The translations under genes and the position numbers were made by a program. From Micromonospora inyonensis (lineage in GTDB: Bacteria > Actinomycetota > Actinomycetes > Mycobacteriales > Micromonosporaceae): a stretch of DNA of 64,000 nucleotides. The stretch is from the NCBI RefSeq assembly GCF_900091415.1, contig NZ_FMHU01000002.1:1550001-1614000 (forward strand), in the 5' to 3' direction. The notes beneath the pieces were generated by a model, which was not told where the DNA came from, ran no database searches, and saw only the letters and a list, made by a program, of their open reading frames with translations. Below, piece after piece: positions 26,474 through 36,198 of this stretch; the first letter of the stretch is position 1; each line of letters begins with the position of its first letter.

Positions 26474-29257
26474 ATGTCGAGTCCCGCCGAGCGGTACGCC
26501 GCGGCGCGCCGCCGGGCCGCGCAGGCCACCCTCTTCCCGGCCCTGGACGAGTTCGCCCTCGACCTGGGATTCGACCTCGACGACTTCCAGCGCGAGGCGT
26601 GTCAGGCCCTGGAACGGGGCAGCGGGGTGCTGGTCTGCGCCCCGACGGGTGCCGGCAAGACCGTGGTCGGCGAGTTCGCCGTGCACCTGGCGCTGCGCGG
26701 CACTCCGGACCGGCCGGTGACGGCCGGCGCGCCCCGGCGCAAGTGCTTCTACACCACCCCGATCAAGGCGCTGTCGAACCAGAAGTACCACGACCTGGTC
26801 GACCGGTACGGCGCCGCGCACGTCGGCCTGCTCACCGGCGACAACGCGATCAACGGCGACGCCCCCGTGGTGGTGATGACCACCGAGGTGCTGCGGAACA
26901 TGCTCTACGCCGGGTCGGCCACTCTCGACGGCCTGGCGTACGTGGTGATGGACGAGGTGCACTACCTCGCCGACCGCTTCCGGGGCGGGGTCTGGGAAGA
27001 GGTGATCATCCACCTGCCCGCGTCGGTCACCCTGGTCTCCCTCTCGGCGACCGTCTCCAACGCCGAGGAGTTCGCCGACTGGCTGGTCACCGTCCGGGGT
27101 GAGACCGCCGTGGTGGTCAGCGAGCACCGGCCGGTCCCGCTGTGGCAGCACATGCTGGTCGGCAAGCGGATGTTCGACCTGTTCCACGACGCCGACGCGG
27201 CACGCAAGCACGACGTCCACCCCGAGCTGCTCCGCTACACCCGCGACACGGTGCGCCGACTCGAACTGGGGGAGGTGCGCGGGGTCGGCCCGGACCGGCG
27301 GCGTGGCCCCCGGTGGCGGGGTCCGCTGCGGCCGGACATCGTCGACCGGCTGGACCGCGAGGGTCTGCTCCCGGCGATCCTGTTCATCTTCAGCCGGGCC
27401 GGCTGCGACGCGGCGGTGCAGCAGTGCCTCGCCGCCGGGCTGCGGCTCACCTCGCCCGAGGAACGCGCGGAGATCCGCCGGGTGGTGGAGAGCCGGGTCA
27501 CCGCCATCCCCGGCGAGGACCTCTCCGTCCTCGGCTACTGGGAGTGGCTCGACGGGCTGGAGCGCGGTCTCGCCGCCCACCACGCGGGCATGCTGCCGGC
27601 TTTCAAGGAGGTCGTCGAGGAGTTGTTCGTCCGCGGTCTGGTCAAGGCGGTGTTCGCCACCGAGACCCTCGCCCTGGGCATCAACATGCCGGCCCGCTGC
27701 GTGGTGCTGGAACGGCTGGTCAAGTACAACGGCGAAGCCCACGTCGACCTGACGCCGGGGGAGTACACCCAGCTCACCGGCCGCGCCGGCCGCCGGGGCA
27801 TCGACGTCGAGGGTCACGCGGTGGTGGTCTGGTCGCCGGAGACCGACCCCCGGCACGTGGCCGGGCTCGCGTCCACCCGGACCTACCCGCTGCGGTCCAG
27901 CTTCCGGCCGTCGTACAACATGGCGGTGAACCTGGTCGGCAGCGTCGGCGCGGAGCCGGCCCGGGCGCTGCTGGAGTCGTCGTTCGCGCAGTTCCAGGCG
28001 GACCGTTCGGTGGTCGGTCTGGCCCGCCAGGTGCAGCGCAACACCGAGACCATCCAGGCGTACGGCGCGGAGGCGGTCTGCCACCAGGGCGACTTCGACG
28101 AGTACTTCGCGCTGCGGGTGGCCATCGGCGACCGGGAGCGCTCGCTGGCCCGGCAGGGGCAGACCCAGCGCAAGGCGACCGCGATCGCCGCGTTGGAGCG
28201 GCTGCGGGTCGGCGACGTGATCCGGGTGCCGTCGGGGCGGCGGGCCGGCCTCGCGGTCGTGATCGATCCCGCGACCGGCGGGTTCGGCGAACCCCGCCCG
28301 CTGGTGCTCACCCAGGACCGCTGGGCGGGGCGGATCAGCGCCGCCGACTTCACCACCCCGGCCGAGGTGCTCGCCCGGATCCGGGTGCCCAAGCACTTCA
28401 ACCACCGCTCCCCGGCGGCCCGGCGGGACCTCGCCGCCGAGGTCAGCGGCACCGGTCTGGACCGGCACGGCGGACGGCGCGGCGGCCGGTCCCGGCAGGC
28501 GGTGGGGGAGGACCACCGGCTCATCCAGCTCCGGTCCGAGCTGCGCCGCCACCCGTGCCACGCCTGCCCGGAGCGGGAGGAGCACGCCCGCTGGGCGGAA
28601 CGCCGCCGCCGGCTGGAACGAGAGACCGAGGAACTGCGCCAGCGGGTGTCCAGCCGGACCGGTTCGCTGGCCCGTACCTTCGACCGGATCGTGGCGCTGC
28701 TCACCGCCCGGGGCTACCTCACCGCCGACGGGTCGGTCACCGACGCCGGCCGGATGCTGGCCCGGATCTGGACCGAGGCGGACCTGCTCGTCGCCGAGTG
28801 CCTGCGCCGGGGCGTCTGGGACGGTCTCTCCCCGGCCGAACTGGCCGCCGCGGTGTCGGTGGTGGTCTTCGAAGCCCGACGGGACGTGGACGAGCGGGCC
28901 TCGGTGCCGCGCGGCGCGATCGTCGACGCGGTCGACGCGACGCTGAAGCTCTGGAGCGAGATCGAGGCCGACGAGGCGGGCCGGGGGCTCAACGTCACCC
29001 GGGAACCCGACCTGGGCTTCGTCTGGCCGATCTACCGTTGGGCGCGGGGCGAGGCGCTGGCCAAGGTGCTGGCCAGCGGCCATCAGCTCGACGGCGAGAT
29101 GCCGGCCGGGGACTTCGTCCGGTGGGCCCGGCAGGTGGTCGACCTGCTCGGGCAGCTCGCCGACTCCGGTGGGGCGAGCACGGAGCTGCGCGCCACCGCC
29201 CGGCAGGCCATCGCCGCGGTCAACCGGGGTGTCCTGGCGTACCACGCTCCCGCCTGA
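26474..29257 (+). CDS. helY: HelY/Ski2-like DEAD-box helicase
   Basis: The 927-residue superfamily 2 helicase has Walker A APTGAGKTVVGEFAVHLAL, motif Ia TTPIKALSNQKYHDL, the DEVH box MDEVHYLADRFRG, motif III SLSATVSNAEEFADW and motif VI QLTGRAGRRGIDVEG. The C-terminal half, with a Mtr4-like arch-type region and a DSHCT-type end, matches actinobacterial HelY. These proteins probably unwind structured RNA or DNA in an ATP-dependent way; the bacterial role is not well defined. In Mycobacterium tuberculosis helY also lies close to a 5'-3' exonuclease gene, and the same pair occurs here, convergently oriented. Confidence 0.92.
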   Translation: MSSPAERYAAARRRAAQATLFPALDEFALDLGFDLDDFQREACQALERGSGVLVCAPTGAGKTVVGEFAVHLALRGTPDRPVTAGAPRRKCFYTTPIKALSNQKYHDLVDRYGAAHVGLLTGDNAINGDAPVVVMTTEVLRNMLYAGSATLDGLAYVVMDEVHYLADRFRGGVWEEVIIHLPASVTLVSLSATVSNAEEFADWLVTVRGETAVVVSEHRPVPLWQHMLVGKRMFDLFHDADAARKHDVHPELLRYTRDTVRRLELGEVRGVGPDRRRGPRWRGPLRPDIVDRLDREGLLPAILFIFSRAGCDAAVQQCLAAGLRLTSPEERAEIRRVVESRVTAIPGEDLSVLGYWEWLDGLERGLAAHHAGMLPAFKEVVEELFVRGLVKAVFATETLALGINMPARCVVLERLVKYNGEAHVDLTPGEYTQLTGRAGRRGIDVEGHAVVVWSPETDPRHVAGLASTRTYPLRSSFRPSYNMAVNLVGSVGAEPARALLESSFAQFQADRSVVGLARQVQRNTETIQAYGAEAVCHQGDFDEYFALRVAIGDRERSLARQGQTQRKATAIAALERLRVGDVIRVPSGRRAGLAVVIDPATGGFGEPRPLVLTQDRWAGRISAADFTTPAEVLARIRVPKHFNHRSPAARRDLAAEVSGTGLDRHGGRRGGRSRQAVGEDHRLIQLRSELRRHPCHACPEREEHARWAERRRRLERETEELRQRVSSRTGSLARTFDRIVALLTARGYLTADGSVTDAGRMLARIWTEADLLVAECLRRGVWDGLSPAELAAAVSVVVFEARRDVDERASVPRGAIVDAVDATLKLWSEIEADEAGRGLNVTREPDLGFVWPIYRWARGEALAKVLASGHQLDGEMPAGDFVRWARQVVDLLGQLADSGGASTELRATARQAIAAVNRGVLAYHAPA

Positions 29258-29374
29258 CGTAACGGAAGGTGGTTGCGATGCGGCAACCGACGCATCGACG
29301 ACTCCCCCCGCTGACCTGCGCACACACACGCGGGGCGCACGCCTGAGGTGGTAGCAGGGCGCGCGTTGGTGGGA

Positions 29375-30295
29375 TCAGCGCTGGTCGGCGAGGGCGTCGA
29401 CCAACCGTCGGACCGGACTGGCCAGGTTCCAGCGTTCCGCCAACTCCAGCAGCTGCTCCGGGTCGACCGGAGCCGCCGGAAGCGCCGTGGCGATCGGGCC
29501 GAGCGGTACGTCCCGGGCCACCCGCACCACCGTCGGTGCCACGGCCAGGTAGTCCCGTGCCCCGTCGAGCTTGGCCCGCAGGCCGGGAGCGAAGCCGGAG
29601 CCGGGCTCGTCCAGCGCGGTGAGGATGCCGCTGACGCTGCCGTACCGCTCGATCAGGCGGGCGGCGGTCTTCTCCCCGACGCCGGGCACTCCGGGCAGGC
29701 CGTCGCTGGGGTCGCCGCGCAGTGCGGCGAAGTCGGCGTACCGGTCGGCGGGGACGCCGTAGCGGGTCCGGACCGCCGCGTCGTCGCAGTCCTCCAGCTT
29801 CGCGACGCCCCGGCCGACGTACAGCAGCCGCACCGGTCGCGCGTCGTCGACGAGCTGGAACAGGTCCCGGTCCCCGGAGACCACCTCGACCGGTGCGGGC
29901 TCCGTGGTGGCGAGGGTGCCGAGCACGTCGTCGGCCTCGTAGCCGTCGGCGCCCACCGCCGGGATGCCGATCGCGGCGAGCACGTCGAGGATCACCGGCA
30001 CCTGCGGGCCGAGCGTGTCGGGCACCACCTCCCCCTCACCCTCGGGGGCGAGGCGGTGCGTCTTGTACGACGGCAGCAGCGCCACCCGCCACTGCGGTCG
30101 CCAGTCGTAGTCGAGCGCGCAGACCATCCGGTCTGGCCGGCGGGTCCGCACCAGTGTGGCGAGCATGTCCAGGAAGCCACGCACCGCGTTGACCGGGCTG
30201 CCGTCGGCGGTCCGCGCGCTGGACTCCGGGACGCCGAAGTACGCGCGGAAGTAGAGGCTGGGGGCGTCGATGAGAAGGAGAGGTCGCTGAGCCAC
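29375..30295 (-). CDS. 5'-3' exonuclease (PolA N-terminal-domain type)
   Basis: The 306-residue flap-nuclease family protein has LLLIDAPSLYFRAYFG, the acidic motifs GYEADDVLGTLA and VVSGDRDLFQLV, and the helix-3-turn-helix DNA-binding element GVPGVGEKTAARLIERYGS. It resembles the stand-alone exonuclease near helY in mycobacteria and would remove RNA primers or 5' flaps. GTG at 30295 is chosen because homologues begin a few residues before LLLIDA; an ATG 18 bases upstream is also possible and neither has a convincing ribosome site. It converges on helY. Confidence 0.9.
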   Translation of the reverse strand: MAQRPLLLIDAPSLYFRAYFGVPESSARTADGSPVNAVRGFLDMLATLVRTRRPDRMVCALDYDWRPQWRVALLPSYKTHRLAPEGEGEVVPDTLGPQVPVILDVLAAIGIPAVGADGYEADDVLGTLATTEPAPVEVVSGDRDLFQLVDDARPVRLLYVGRGVAKLEDCDDAAVRTRYGVPADRYADFAALRGDPSDGLPGVPGVGEKTAARLIERYGSVSGILTALDEPGSGFAPGLRAKLDGARDYLAVAPTVVRVARDVPLGPIATALPAAPVDPEQLLELAERWNLASPVRRLVDALADQR

Positions 30296-30362
30296 GCGGA
30301 CAGCCTGGCACAACGGCGCTGGACGGTGGCGGGCGACGCTCCGCTGTCCCGGCGCGGCCCGG

Positions 30363-31631
30363 TCAGTGCCCGGGACCGGCCACCGGTACCGCGCCGAGAC
30401 GAGCCGGCCGGACCACGACCAGCAGGACGATCATCGCGCAGGCCATGCCGCCCGCCACCACCAGCGCCATCGCCACGGCCCCGGTACCGAGCACACCCAC
30501 CAGCGGTGCCGCGACCGCGCCCACGCCGAACTGCACCGCGCCGAGCAGCGCCGACGCGGTGCCGGCCGCCTCCCCGTGCCGGGACAGCGCCAGCGCGGGG
30601 GCGTTCGGCATCGCCAGCCCGGCCGCCGCCAGCACCACCCAGAGGGTGGCCAGCAGGGCGGGCAGCCCGCCGAGGCCGGTGGCCGCGAAGACGAGCAGCC
30701 CGAGCGCGGCCACGGTGCCGGCGCCGAGGGAGACCAGCAGGATCCGCTGAGGGGTGTACCGCCGCAGCAGTCGCACGTTGAGCTGCGTGGCCAGGATCAG
30801 ACCCACCGCACCCGCGCCGAACGCCAGGCCGAACTCCTGCTCGTCGAGGCCGTACTGGTCCTGGAGAACGAACGACGACCCGGCGACGTACGCGAACAGC
30901 GCCGCCATCGCGAGACCGGCGACCAGTACCAGCCCGACGAAGACGCGGTCGCGCAGCAGCGCCCCGTACGTCCGCAGGGTGTCGACCATCCGGCCGGACC
31001 GCCGCAGGGCCACCGGCAGGGTCTCCCGCAGACCGAAGGCGGCGACGGAGAGCAGGGCCACTCCGAAGATCGCGAGCACCACGAAGATCCCCCGCCAACT
31101 GGTCCAGCGCAGCACCTCGCTGCCGAGCGTGGGGGCGAGGATCGGCGCGGCACCCATCACGAGCATCAGCCGGGAGAAGAGGGTGGCGAACGCGGCCCCG
31201 CTGAACAGGTCACGGACGACGGCCATCGCGACGACCGCGGTCGCGGCCGTGCCGAGACCCTGCAACACCCGTAGTGCGCCGAGCACCTCCACCGAGGGCG
31301 CCACCACGCAGAGCAACGACGCCAGCACGTGCAACGCCGTGCCGGCCAGCAGGGGCGCCCGGCGGCCCAGCGCGTCGGAGAGCGGCCCGATCACGAGCTG
31401 ACCGATCGCGAGTCCGGCGAGCGTGCCGGTGAGAGTGAGTTGCACCGCCGCCGAGGTGGTCCGCAGGTCGTCGACGATCGACGGCAGCGCCGGAAGATAC
31501 ATGTCGATGGTCAGCGGCCCGATCGCGATGAGGGAACCGAGGACCAGGACGAGCCGGACCCGCTGCCCCGGGCTCATCAGCTCGCCCGGGGTCGCCGTCG
31601 GTGGTGGCGCGGCCTCCATGGTGACACTCAA
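30363..31631 (-). CDS. Bcr/CflA-type MFS drug exporter
   Basis: The 422-residue protein has 12 predicted membrane helices. The first helix motif IGPLTIDMYLPALPSIVDDL and the loop 2-3 motif GPLSDALGRRAPLLAGTAL are those of the Bcr/CflA subfamily, and RVLQGLGTAATAVVAMAVVRDL is helix 4 with its membrane Arg. Such carriers export drugs such as sulfonamides or chloramphenicol, or small peptides, by proton antiport. Substrate specificity is unknown. It starts at ATG 31619 or at 31631 and is transcribed towards the exonuclease gene, 67 bases away. No regulator is linked. Confidence 0.9.
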   Translation of the reverse strand: MSVTMEAAPPPTATPGELMSPGQRVRLVLVLGSLIAIGPLTIDMYLPALPSIVDDLRTTSAAVQLTLTGTLAGLAIGQLVIGPLSDALGRRAPLLAGTALHVLASLLCVVAPSVEVLGALRVLQGLGTAATAVVAMAVVRDLFSGAAFATLFSRLMLVMGAAPILAPTLGSEVLRWTSWRGIFVVLAIFGVALLSVAAFGLRETLPVALRRSGRMVDTLRTYGALLRDRVFVGLVLVAGLAMAALFAYVAGSSFVLQDQYGLDEQEFGLAFGAGAVGLILATQLNVRLLRRYTPQRILLVSLGAGTVAALGLLVFAATGLGGLPALLATLWVVLAAAGLAMPNAPALALSRHGEAAGTASALLGAVQFGVGAVAAPLVGVLGTGAVAMALVVAGGMACAMIVLLVVVRPARLGAVPVAGPGH

Positions 31632-31791
31632 CGGGTACCGCCTGTCTGATCGTTTGCGCTCATGTCTGCGACCAAATCCCGACGGCCGCCCGGCATTCCC
31701 GCCAGGTGCCAGAGGTGCGCAGGGTCACAGGCGGCACGCTACCCGGCGGGGCTGTGCCCGGACCGGGACGACCCGCTGGTCACGGGACTGA

Positions 31792-33396
31792 TCACCCGGT
31801 CGGGCACTGGTAGCGGAAGACCGTCCGTCCCTGGGTGGGGGTGGGGTCGGTGATGTTGATGACGGCGGTCTCCGTCGTCGAGCCCGTCCCGCTGAACGCC
31901 CACTTCAGGCGCAGTGTCACCGTCCGCTGGCCCCGGGCCACCCGCTGGGTGAGCAGGCCACCCGGTTCGGCACCGTCACGCAGCCACTGGTAGCGGATGG
32001 TGCCGGCCCGACCGTTGGTCTCCACGGTCGCCACCACGTCCACGGTCACGTCGCAACGTTCGCCGGGCGGCTCGGTTACGGTCACCCGTACCGAACGGAT
32101 CTCCAGCGGACTCATCCGTTGCCAGAGGTGCAGCCCCACCGCGACCAGCAGGGCGAGGGTGAGCAGCGTCGACAGGACCGAGCCGACCAACCGCCAGCGG
32201 GAGCGGCGAGGCGGGGCCGGTGGGCGCTGCCAGCCGGGTGCCGTCGGCGGCCCGCCGGGTACGCCCGGTCCGAAGCGCACCTCGGTGCTGGGCAGAGGGG
32301 GCGGGCCGGCGGGCTCGGGCCGCCCGGTCGACCGATAACTCTCGGTGGTCGGGCCCGGGGCGGCGGCGGTGGCATCGGTGGTCACCGGGGGCGGGGTTGT
32401 GGCCGTCGACTCCACCGACCGGTAGGTCCGGCCGGTGCGGGACGGCTGGTCGGGCAGGAGGGTCGGTACCCGCGTCGACACGAACGGGTCCACCGGCGGC
32501 GGCATCGACAGCGCCGTGTCGGCCTGGCCCGGTAGCACGTTGGCCGACCCGCCGAGCGTGAACGCCTCGGTGGGGACGGCCCCACCGGGGAACGCCTCCG
32601 TGGCCACGGCTGCGGTGGGGAACGCCTCCGTGCCCACGGCCCCGGCGGAGAACGCCTCGGTGGGCACGGACCCGTCCTGGTCCTCGGTGGACGTGGCCCG
32701 GTGCCGGTGGGCGGTGACGGCGGCGAGTAGTCCGGTCCGGCCGTCGGATCCCACCGGCAGCGGGGTGTCACGCAGCTCCCGTACCGCCTGGGCCAGGTCC
32801 TGCTCGCCCCGCGCGGCGCAGCGCAGCAGCAGGTCGGCGCCGGGCTGTGTGCCGCACCACCGGGCGACCAGCCAGCGGACCAGTTCCGCCCAGGCCCGCC
32901 GGTCCGTCGCAGGGTCGGCCGGCACGCCGTGCAGCGCCGGCAGCAGGGCCGTCTCGGTGAGCGTCACCGCGCCGAGACCGGAGACCACCACCGTGCGGCC
33001 GTGCACCGCGCCGTGGCCGAGACCGGCGGCGTGCACCGCGACGAGGGTCCGGGCGGTCTCCACCGCGATGGTCGCCACCGCCGGGACGTCGAGACCGACG
33101 CCTTCGGTCTCCGCCAGTTCCGACAGCGTCGAGCCGGACGCCCCGGTGGCGGCCAGCCACAGCGCGCCGTTGTGTCGGATCGGGTCCCCGGGGCCGAACA
33201 GGCCGCCGTGGCGCAGGGCGGCCACCGCGCGGGCCGCCACGATCACCCGGTCCGCCAGCGCCGGGTCGGGGGTGGCGATCCGCAGGACGAGCTGATCGGT
33301 GCCGTCCGGCGCCAGTGCCCGCCACCACGTCCCGCAGACACCGGCGTGCGCCGGCCCCACCAGGCGCGCCCCGGTGGGCAGGGTCGGTTGGGTCAT
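31792..33396 (-). CDS. Membrane-anchored pseudokinase with extracytoplasmic Ig-like domain
   Basis: The 534-residue protein starts MTQPTLPTGARLVG. Its first 230 residues align in pattern with the neighbouring Ser/Thr kinase but the catalytic HRD loop reads HGAVHGRTVVV and the DFG position reads ALTET, so it should not phosphorylate. A Thr/Pro-rich linker holds four short TEAF repeats (PTEAF, GTEAF, ATEAF, PTEAF). One membrane helix (SVLSTLLTLALLVAVGLHLW) leads to a domain with two Cys and alternating hydrophobics. It probably acts as partner or scaffold for the kinase 83 bases upstream, with which it may be co-transcribed. ATG 33396 is chosen because the upstream frame extension is unlike protein. 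Confidence 0.8.
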   Translation of the reverse strand: MTQPTLPTGARLVGPAHAGVCGTWWRALAPDGTDQLVLRIATPDPALADRVIVAARAVAALRHGGLFGPGDPIRHNGALWLAATGASGSTLSELAETEGVGLDVPAVATIAVETARTLVAVHAAGLGHGAVHGRTVVVSGLGAVTLTETALLPALHGVPADPATDRRAWAELVRWLVARWCGTQPGADLLLRCAARGEQDLAQAVRELRDTPLPVGSDGRTGLLAAVTAHRHRATSTEDQDGSVPTEAFSAGAVGTEAFPTAAVATEAFPGGAVPTEAFTLGGSANVLPGQADTALSMPPPVDPFVSTRVPTLLPDQPSRTGRTYRSVESTATTPPPVTTDATAAAPGPTTESYRSTGRPEPAGPPPLPSTEVRFGPGVPGGPPTAPGWQRPPAPPRRSRWRLVGSVLSTLLTLALLVAVGLHLWQRMSPLEIRSVRVTVTEPPGERCDVTVDVVATVETNGRAGTIRYQWLRDGAEPGGLLTQRVARGQRTVTLRLKWAFSGTGSTTETAVINITDPTPTQGRTVFRYQCPTG

Positions 33397-33479
33397 CGGG
33401 TACGACCTCCCGTGGTCGTCGGGGTCACGCCGGGCGTCGCGCGGTGCGACGTGCTGCGACACGAAGTGGGCACCGGCGG

Positions 33480-35114
33480 TCAGCCCGGGGTGCAGTACGA
33501 CTGGAAGGAGACGTACACCCGGACCGGCCCGGCGGTGTTGCCGGCGGCGTCGGTGGCGGTGACGTCGACCGGGATGCGCGGGGTCGTCGGGTCCATCGGC
33601 AGGTTGCCGAAGGTGCCCCGGTGGGTGCCGCTGCGGGTGTACGACATCGACACGGTCGAGGTCCTCCCGCCGACGGTGTACCGGAAGCTCACCCGCAGCG
33701 ATCCGGGCGAGGTGCGGTCGTCGCGGGCCGTGGCGGTGACGGTGGTGGACCTGGCGCCGTACGGGCACCCGCCCGGCTCGATCGTGCGAGGGCTGGCGTC
33801 GACGCCCTCGAGGGTCGGGGCGGTCACGTCCGGCGGTGGGGGCGGGGTGGTGCTCACCAGCGGACTCGGCGTCGCCGTCGGGGTCCGGCTCGGCGTCGGC
33901 GTGGGCGTCCGGCTGACGGTCGCCGTCGGCGCGACGGCGGCCGAGGGCGTGGTGGTGGGCGTCGGGGAGGGCGTGGGCGTGGGGGTCGTCGGGCCGTCCG
34001 TGGGGTCCTTGGGTTCGTCGGCCGGTGTCGCGACGACCGGGGCCGACGGGCCCGGTTCCACCGCCAGTTCGACCGACGGCTCGTCGCGGGAGGCGTAGCT
34101 GTAGCCCACGCCCCCGGTCACCAGCAGTGCCGCGACGCTCCCGGCGACCAGCGCCTTACGGCCCCAGCCCCAGGCTCGGCCCCGGTCGTCGGCGAGCGCG
34201 GTGGCGGCGACGGCGGTGCTGCCGTCGCTCGGTTCGTGGGACGGGAAGAGCAGGGCCAGCAGCGCCGCCCGTTCGGCCAGCCGGCTGCGGCCACGCTCCT
34301 CCCACTGCGGCCCGTACGCGCCGACCGCGACCGTCTCCAGCCAGCCCAGGAACGTGGCGGCCGGCTGCGGGCGCTCCTCCGGCGCTTTGGCCAGGCCCTG
34401 CCGGATCAGGTCGTGGACGGACGGCGGGGCCGCGTCGGTCGGGATCGGCGCGTGGGCGTGCTGGTCGCGCAGGTCGATCAGGCCCGGCCCGTGGTACGGG
34501 GCGTGCCCGGTCAGGCACTCGAAGAAGACCGCGGTGGCGGCGTAGATGTCCGACGCCGGGGTGGCCGCCGCCCCGCGCCACTGCTCCGGGGCCATGTAGC
34601 GGGGCGTGCCGGTGACCGAGGCACCCGCCTCGCGCCCGACCGGCATGGCGATCCCGAAGTCGGCGAGCTTGCTCTCGCCGGCTGCGGTGACCAGCACGTT
34701 CTCCGGCTTGTAGTCGCGGTGCACGACGCCCCGGGTGTGCGCGGCGTGCAGCCCCAGCAGGGAGCCCTTGAGGACGTACAGCGCGGCCTCCGGCTCGGTG
34801 GGGCCGTTCGCGCGCAGCATCTGGCGCAGCGAGACCCCGTCGACCAGTTCCATCACGATGGCCGCGCCGTGGGGGGCCTCCACGTACTCGTAGAGGCGGG
34901 CGACGTGCGGGTCGTCGATCGCGGCGAGCAGTTCCGCCTCGGCCCGGAACGCGGCCCGGAACGAGGGGTCGTCGCCGACCTTCCCGATCAGGTACTTGAT
35001 CGCGGTGGGCGTGCCGGTGGCGTCGTGTACGGCGAGGACCACCCGACCCGACGCTCCCGAGCCGAGTTCGCGGCGGTGCGTGTAGCCGGAGACCTGCCAG
35101 TCGTGGGCGTTCAC
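33480..35114 (-). CDS. Transmembrane Ser/Thr protein kinase (STPK)
   Basis: The 544-residue PknB-like kinase has the Gly-loop RRELGSGASGRVVLAV, the catalytic Lys in TAIKYLI, the active loop VVHRDYKPENVLV, the metal-binding LADFGIAM and the activation segment end GTPRYMAPEQW. A membrane helix (LVAGSVAALLVTGGVGY) near residue 320 leads to a long Pro/Thr-rich stalk and a C-terminal extracytoplasmic domain with two Cys. The stalk has TPTPTPSPTPT-type repeats. It should sense an outside signal and phosphorylate cytoplasmic proteins. The pseudokinase downstream is its likely partner. Confidence 0.92.
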   Translation of the reverse strand: MNAHDWQVSGYTHRRELGSGASGRVVLAVHDATGTPTAIKYLIGKVGDDPSFRAAFRAEAELLAAIDDPHVARLYEYVEAPHGAAIVMELVDGVSLRQMLRANGPTEPEAALYVLKGSLLGLHAAHTRGVVHRDYKPENVLVTAAGESKLADFGIAMPVGREAGASVTGTPRYMAPEQWRGAAATPASDIYAATAVFFECLTGHAPYHGPGLIDLRDQHAHAPIPTDAAPPSVHDLIRQGLAKAPEERPQPAATFLGWLETVAVGAYGPQWEERGRSRLAERAALLALLFPSHEPSDGSTAVAATALADDRGRAWGWGRKALVAGSVAALLVTGGVGYSYASRDEPSVELAVEPGPSAPVVATPADEPKDPTDGPTTPTPTPSPTPTTTPSAAVAPTATVSRTPTPTPSRTPTATPSPLVSTTPPPPPDVTAPTLEGVDASPRTIEPGGCPYGARSTTVTATARDDRTSPGSLRVSFRYTVGGRTSTVSMSYTRSGTHRGTFGNLPMDPTTPRIPVDVTATDAAGNTAGPVRVYVSFQSYCTPG

Positions 35115-35337
35115 CGGGCTGCCTCCAGGAGAGCACCGTGCCCGGGACGGCGGTACGGACGACCGGCGACACCGGTCACGCCGGGCAGCCGCCGGGGCAC
35201 GGGCGGCGACACCGGCGACGAGGGTACGCGGCGACGGACCCGCCGGGGTACGGCCGGTCCGTCAGTGCGGGCGAGCGGTTCGGGTGACGACACGACGACA
35301 CAGGTAGCAGACCGAGGCAACCCGGGTGCTTCCCCGC

Positions 35338-36198
35338 TCACCGGGGCAGCTGCGGCCAGCCGGCCGGGATACGTTCCAGCACCCCGCCGGCGAAGACCTC
35401 CCGCAGGCCGAGCGGCTTGAGGTGCACGTACCCGATGTGGCAGTCGCAGACGGCGTTGGTGCAGGCCCGGGGGGCCAGGGCGGCCCGCCACGAGCCGTCG
35501 TAGAGGTTGCCGATCGGCTCGGCGATGAAGTGGCAGCGGCGGACGGTGCCGTCCCCGCGTACCGACACCGCCGTCTCCCCGGCGTGGCAGGGGCGGCCCA
35601 GGGACAGGTGGGGGCGGACGCTGTAGCCGAAGAGCGGATCCAACGCGGTCCAGGCCGCCTCCTGCTCGGCGTCGTACCGGTGCCCCTCGGCGGCGTTGAC
35701 CCAGAAATAGACCTCGTCGGGCAGGGCCGCGCGCAGCGCCCGCGCCTCGGCCAGGTGCTCGGGGAACCCGACCACGCCGACCGAGAAGCGCACCCCCAGT
35801 TCGCGGAGACGGTCGCAACGGGCCAGGAAGCGTTCCCGGGTCACCTGGCCGGGGTGGTAGGTGGTCCACAGCGCCACGCGTGCCGGGTCGGCCTCGGCGA
35901 GCCAGTCCGGCCGGGCGGCCAGGTTGGTCTGGATCGCCACCCGCTCCACGTGGTCCAGGTGGGACAGACGGACCATGGCCTCGCGGTACCAGCTCCGGGT
36001 CAGCCCCTCGCCCCACGGGGTGAACAGCACCGACAGCCGGACGTCGTCGGTCGCCGCCACCCAGCCGGTGAACCGGGCCAGGTCCGCCCGGTCGGCGCGG
36101 AGCAGCTCCGGCGGGTCGTGCCGTTTCGCGAACGGGCAGTACGGGCAGTCGTAGTTGCAGCTGGCCAGCGGGCCCCGGTAGAGGATCGACAGGTTCAC
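35338..36198 (-). CDS. STM4011-family radical SAM protein
   Basis: This radical SAM protein of about 286 residues has the iron-sulfur motif CNYDCPYCPF (CxxxCxxC) within its first 20 residues and a SAM-binding region further on. More cysteines near the end (VRRCHFIAEP, then ACTNAVCDCH) suggest an auxiliary cluster. It belongs to the family named after Salmonella STM4011. GTG 36198 is chosen because it overlaps the upstream gene's TGA (GTGA) and starts VNLSILYRGPLASC; an ATG 51 bases upstream lies inside the neighbour. Last gene of a five-gene operon of unknown purpose; a peptide or small-molecule modification is inferred. Confidence 0.88.
   Translation of the reverse strand: MNLSILYRGPLASCNYDCPYCPFAKRHDPPELLRADRADLARFTGWVAATDDVRLSVLFTPWGEGLTRSWYREAMVRLSHLDHVERVAIQTNLAARPDWLAEADPARVALWTTYHPGQVTRERFLARCDRLRELGVRFSVGVVGFPEHLAEARALRAALPDEVYFWVNAAEGHRYDAEQEAAWTALDPLFGYSVRPHLSLGRPCHAGETAVSVRGDGTVRRCHFIAEPIGNLYDGSWRAALAPRACTNAVCDCHIGYVHLKPLGLREVFAGGVLERIPAGWPQLPR

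Noticed and set aside
29271..29288. Terminator after helY (GGTTGC/GCAACC)
   Set aside because: Stem of only six pairs with a six-base loop and no U-run; too weak to list.
26177..29329. A 1050-codon minus-strand frame over helY
   Set aside because: It mirrors a helicase with all motifs on the plus strand; its own composition is Arg/Gly/His-rich and unlike protein.
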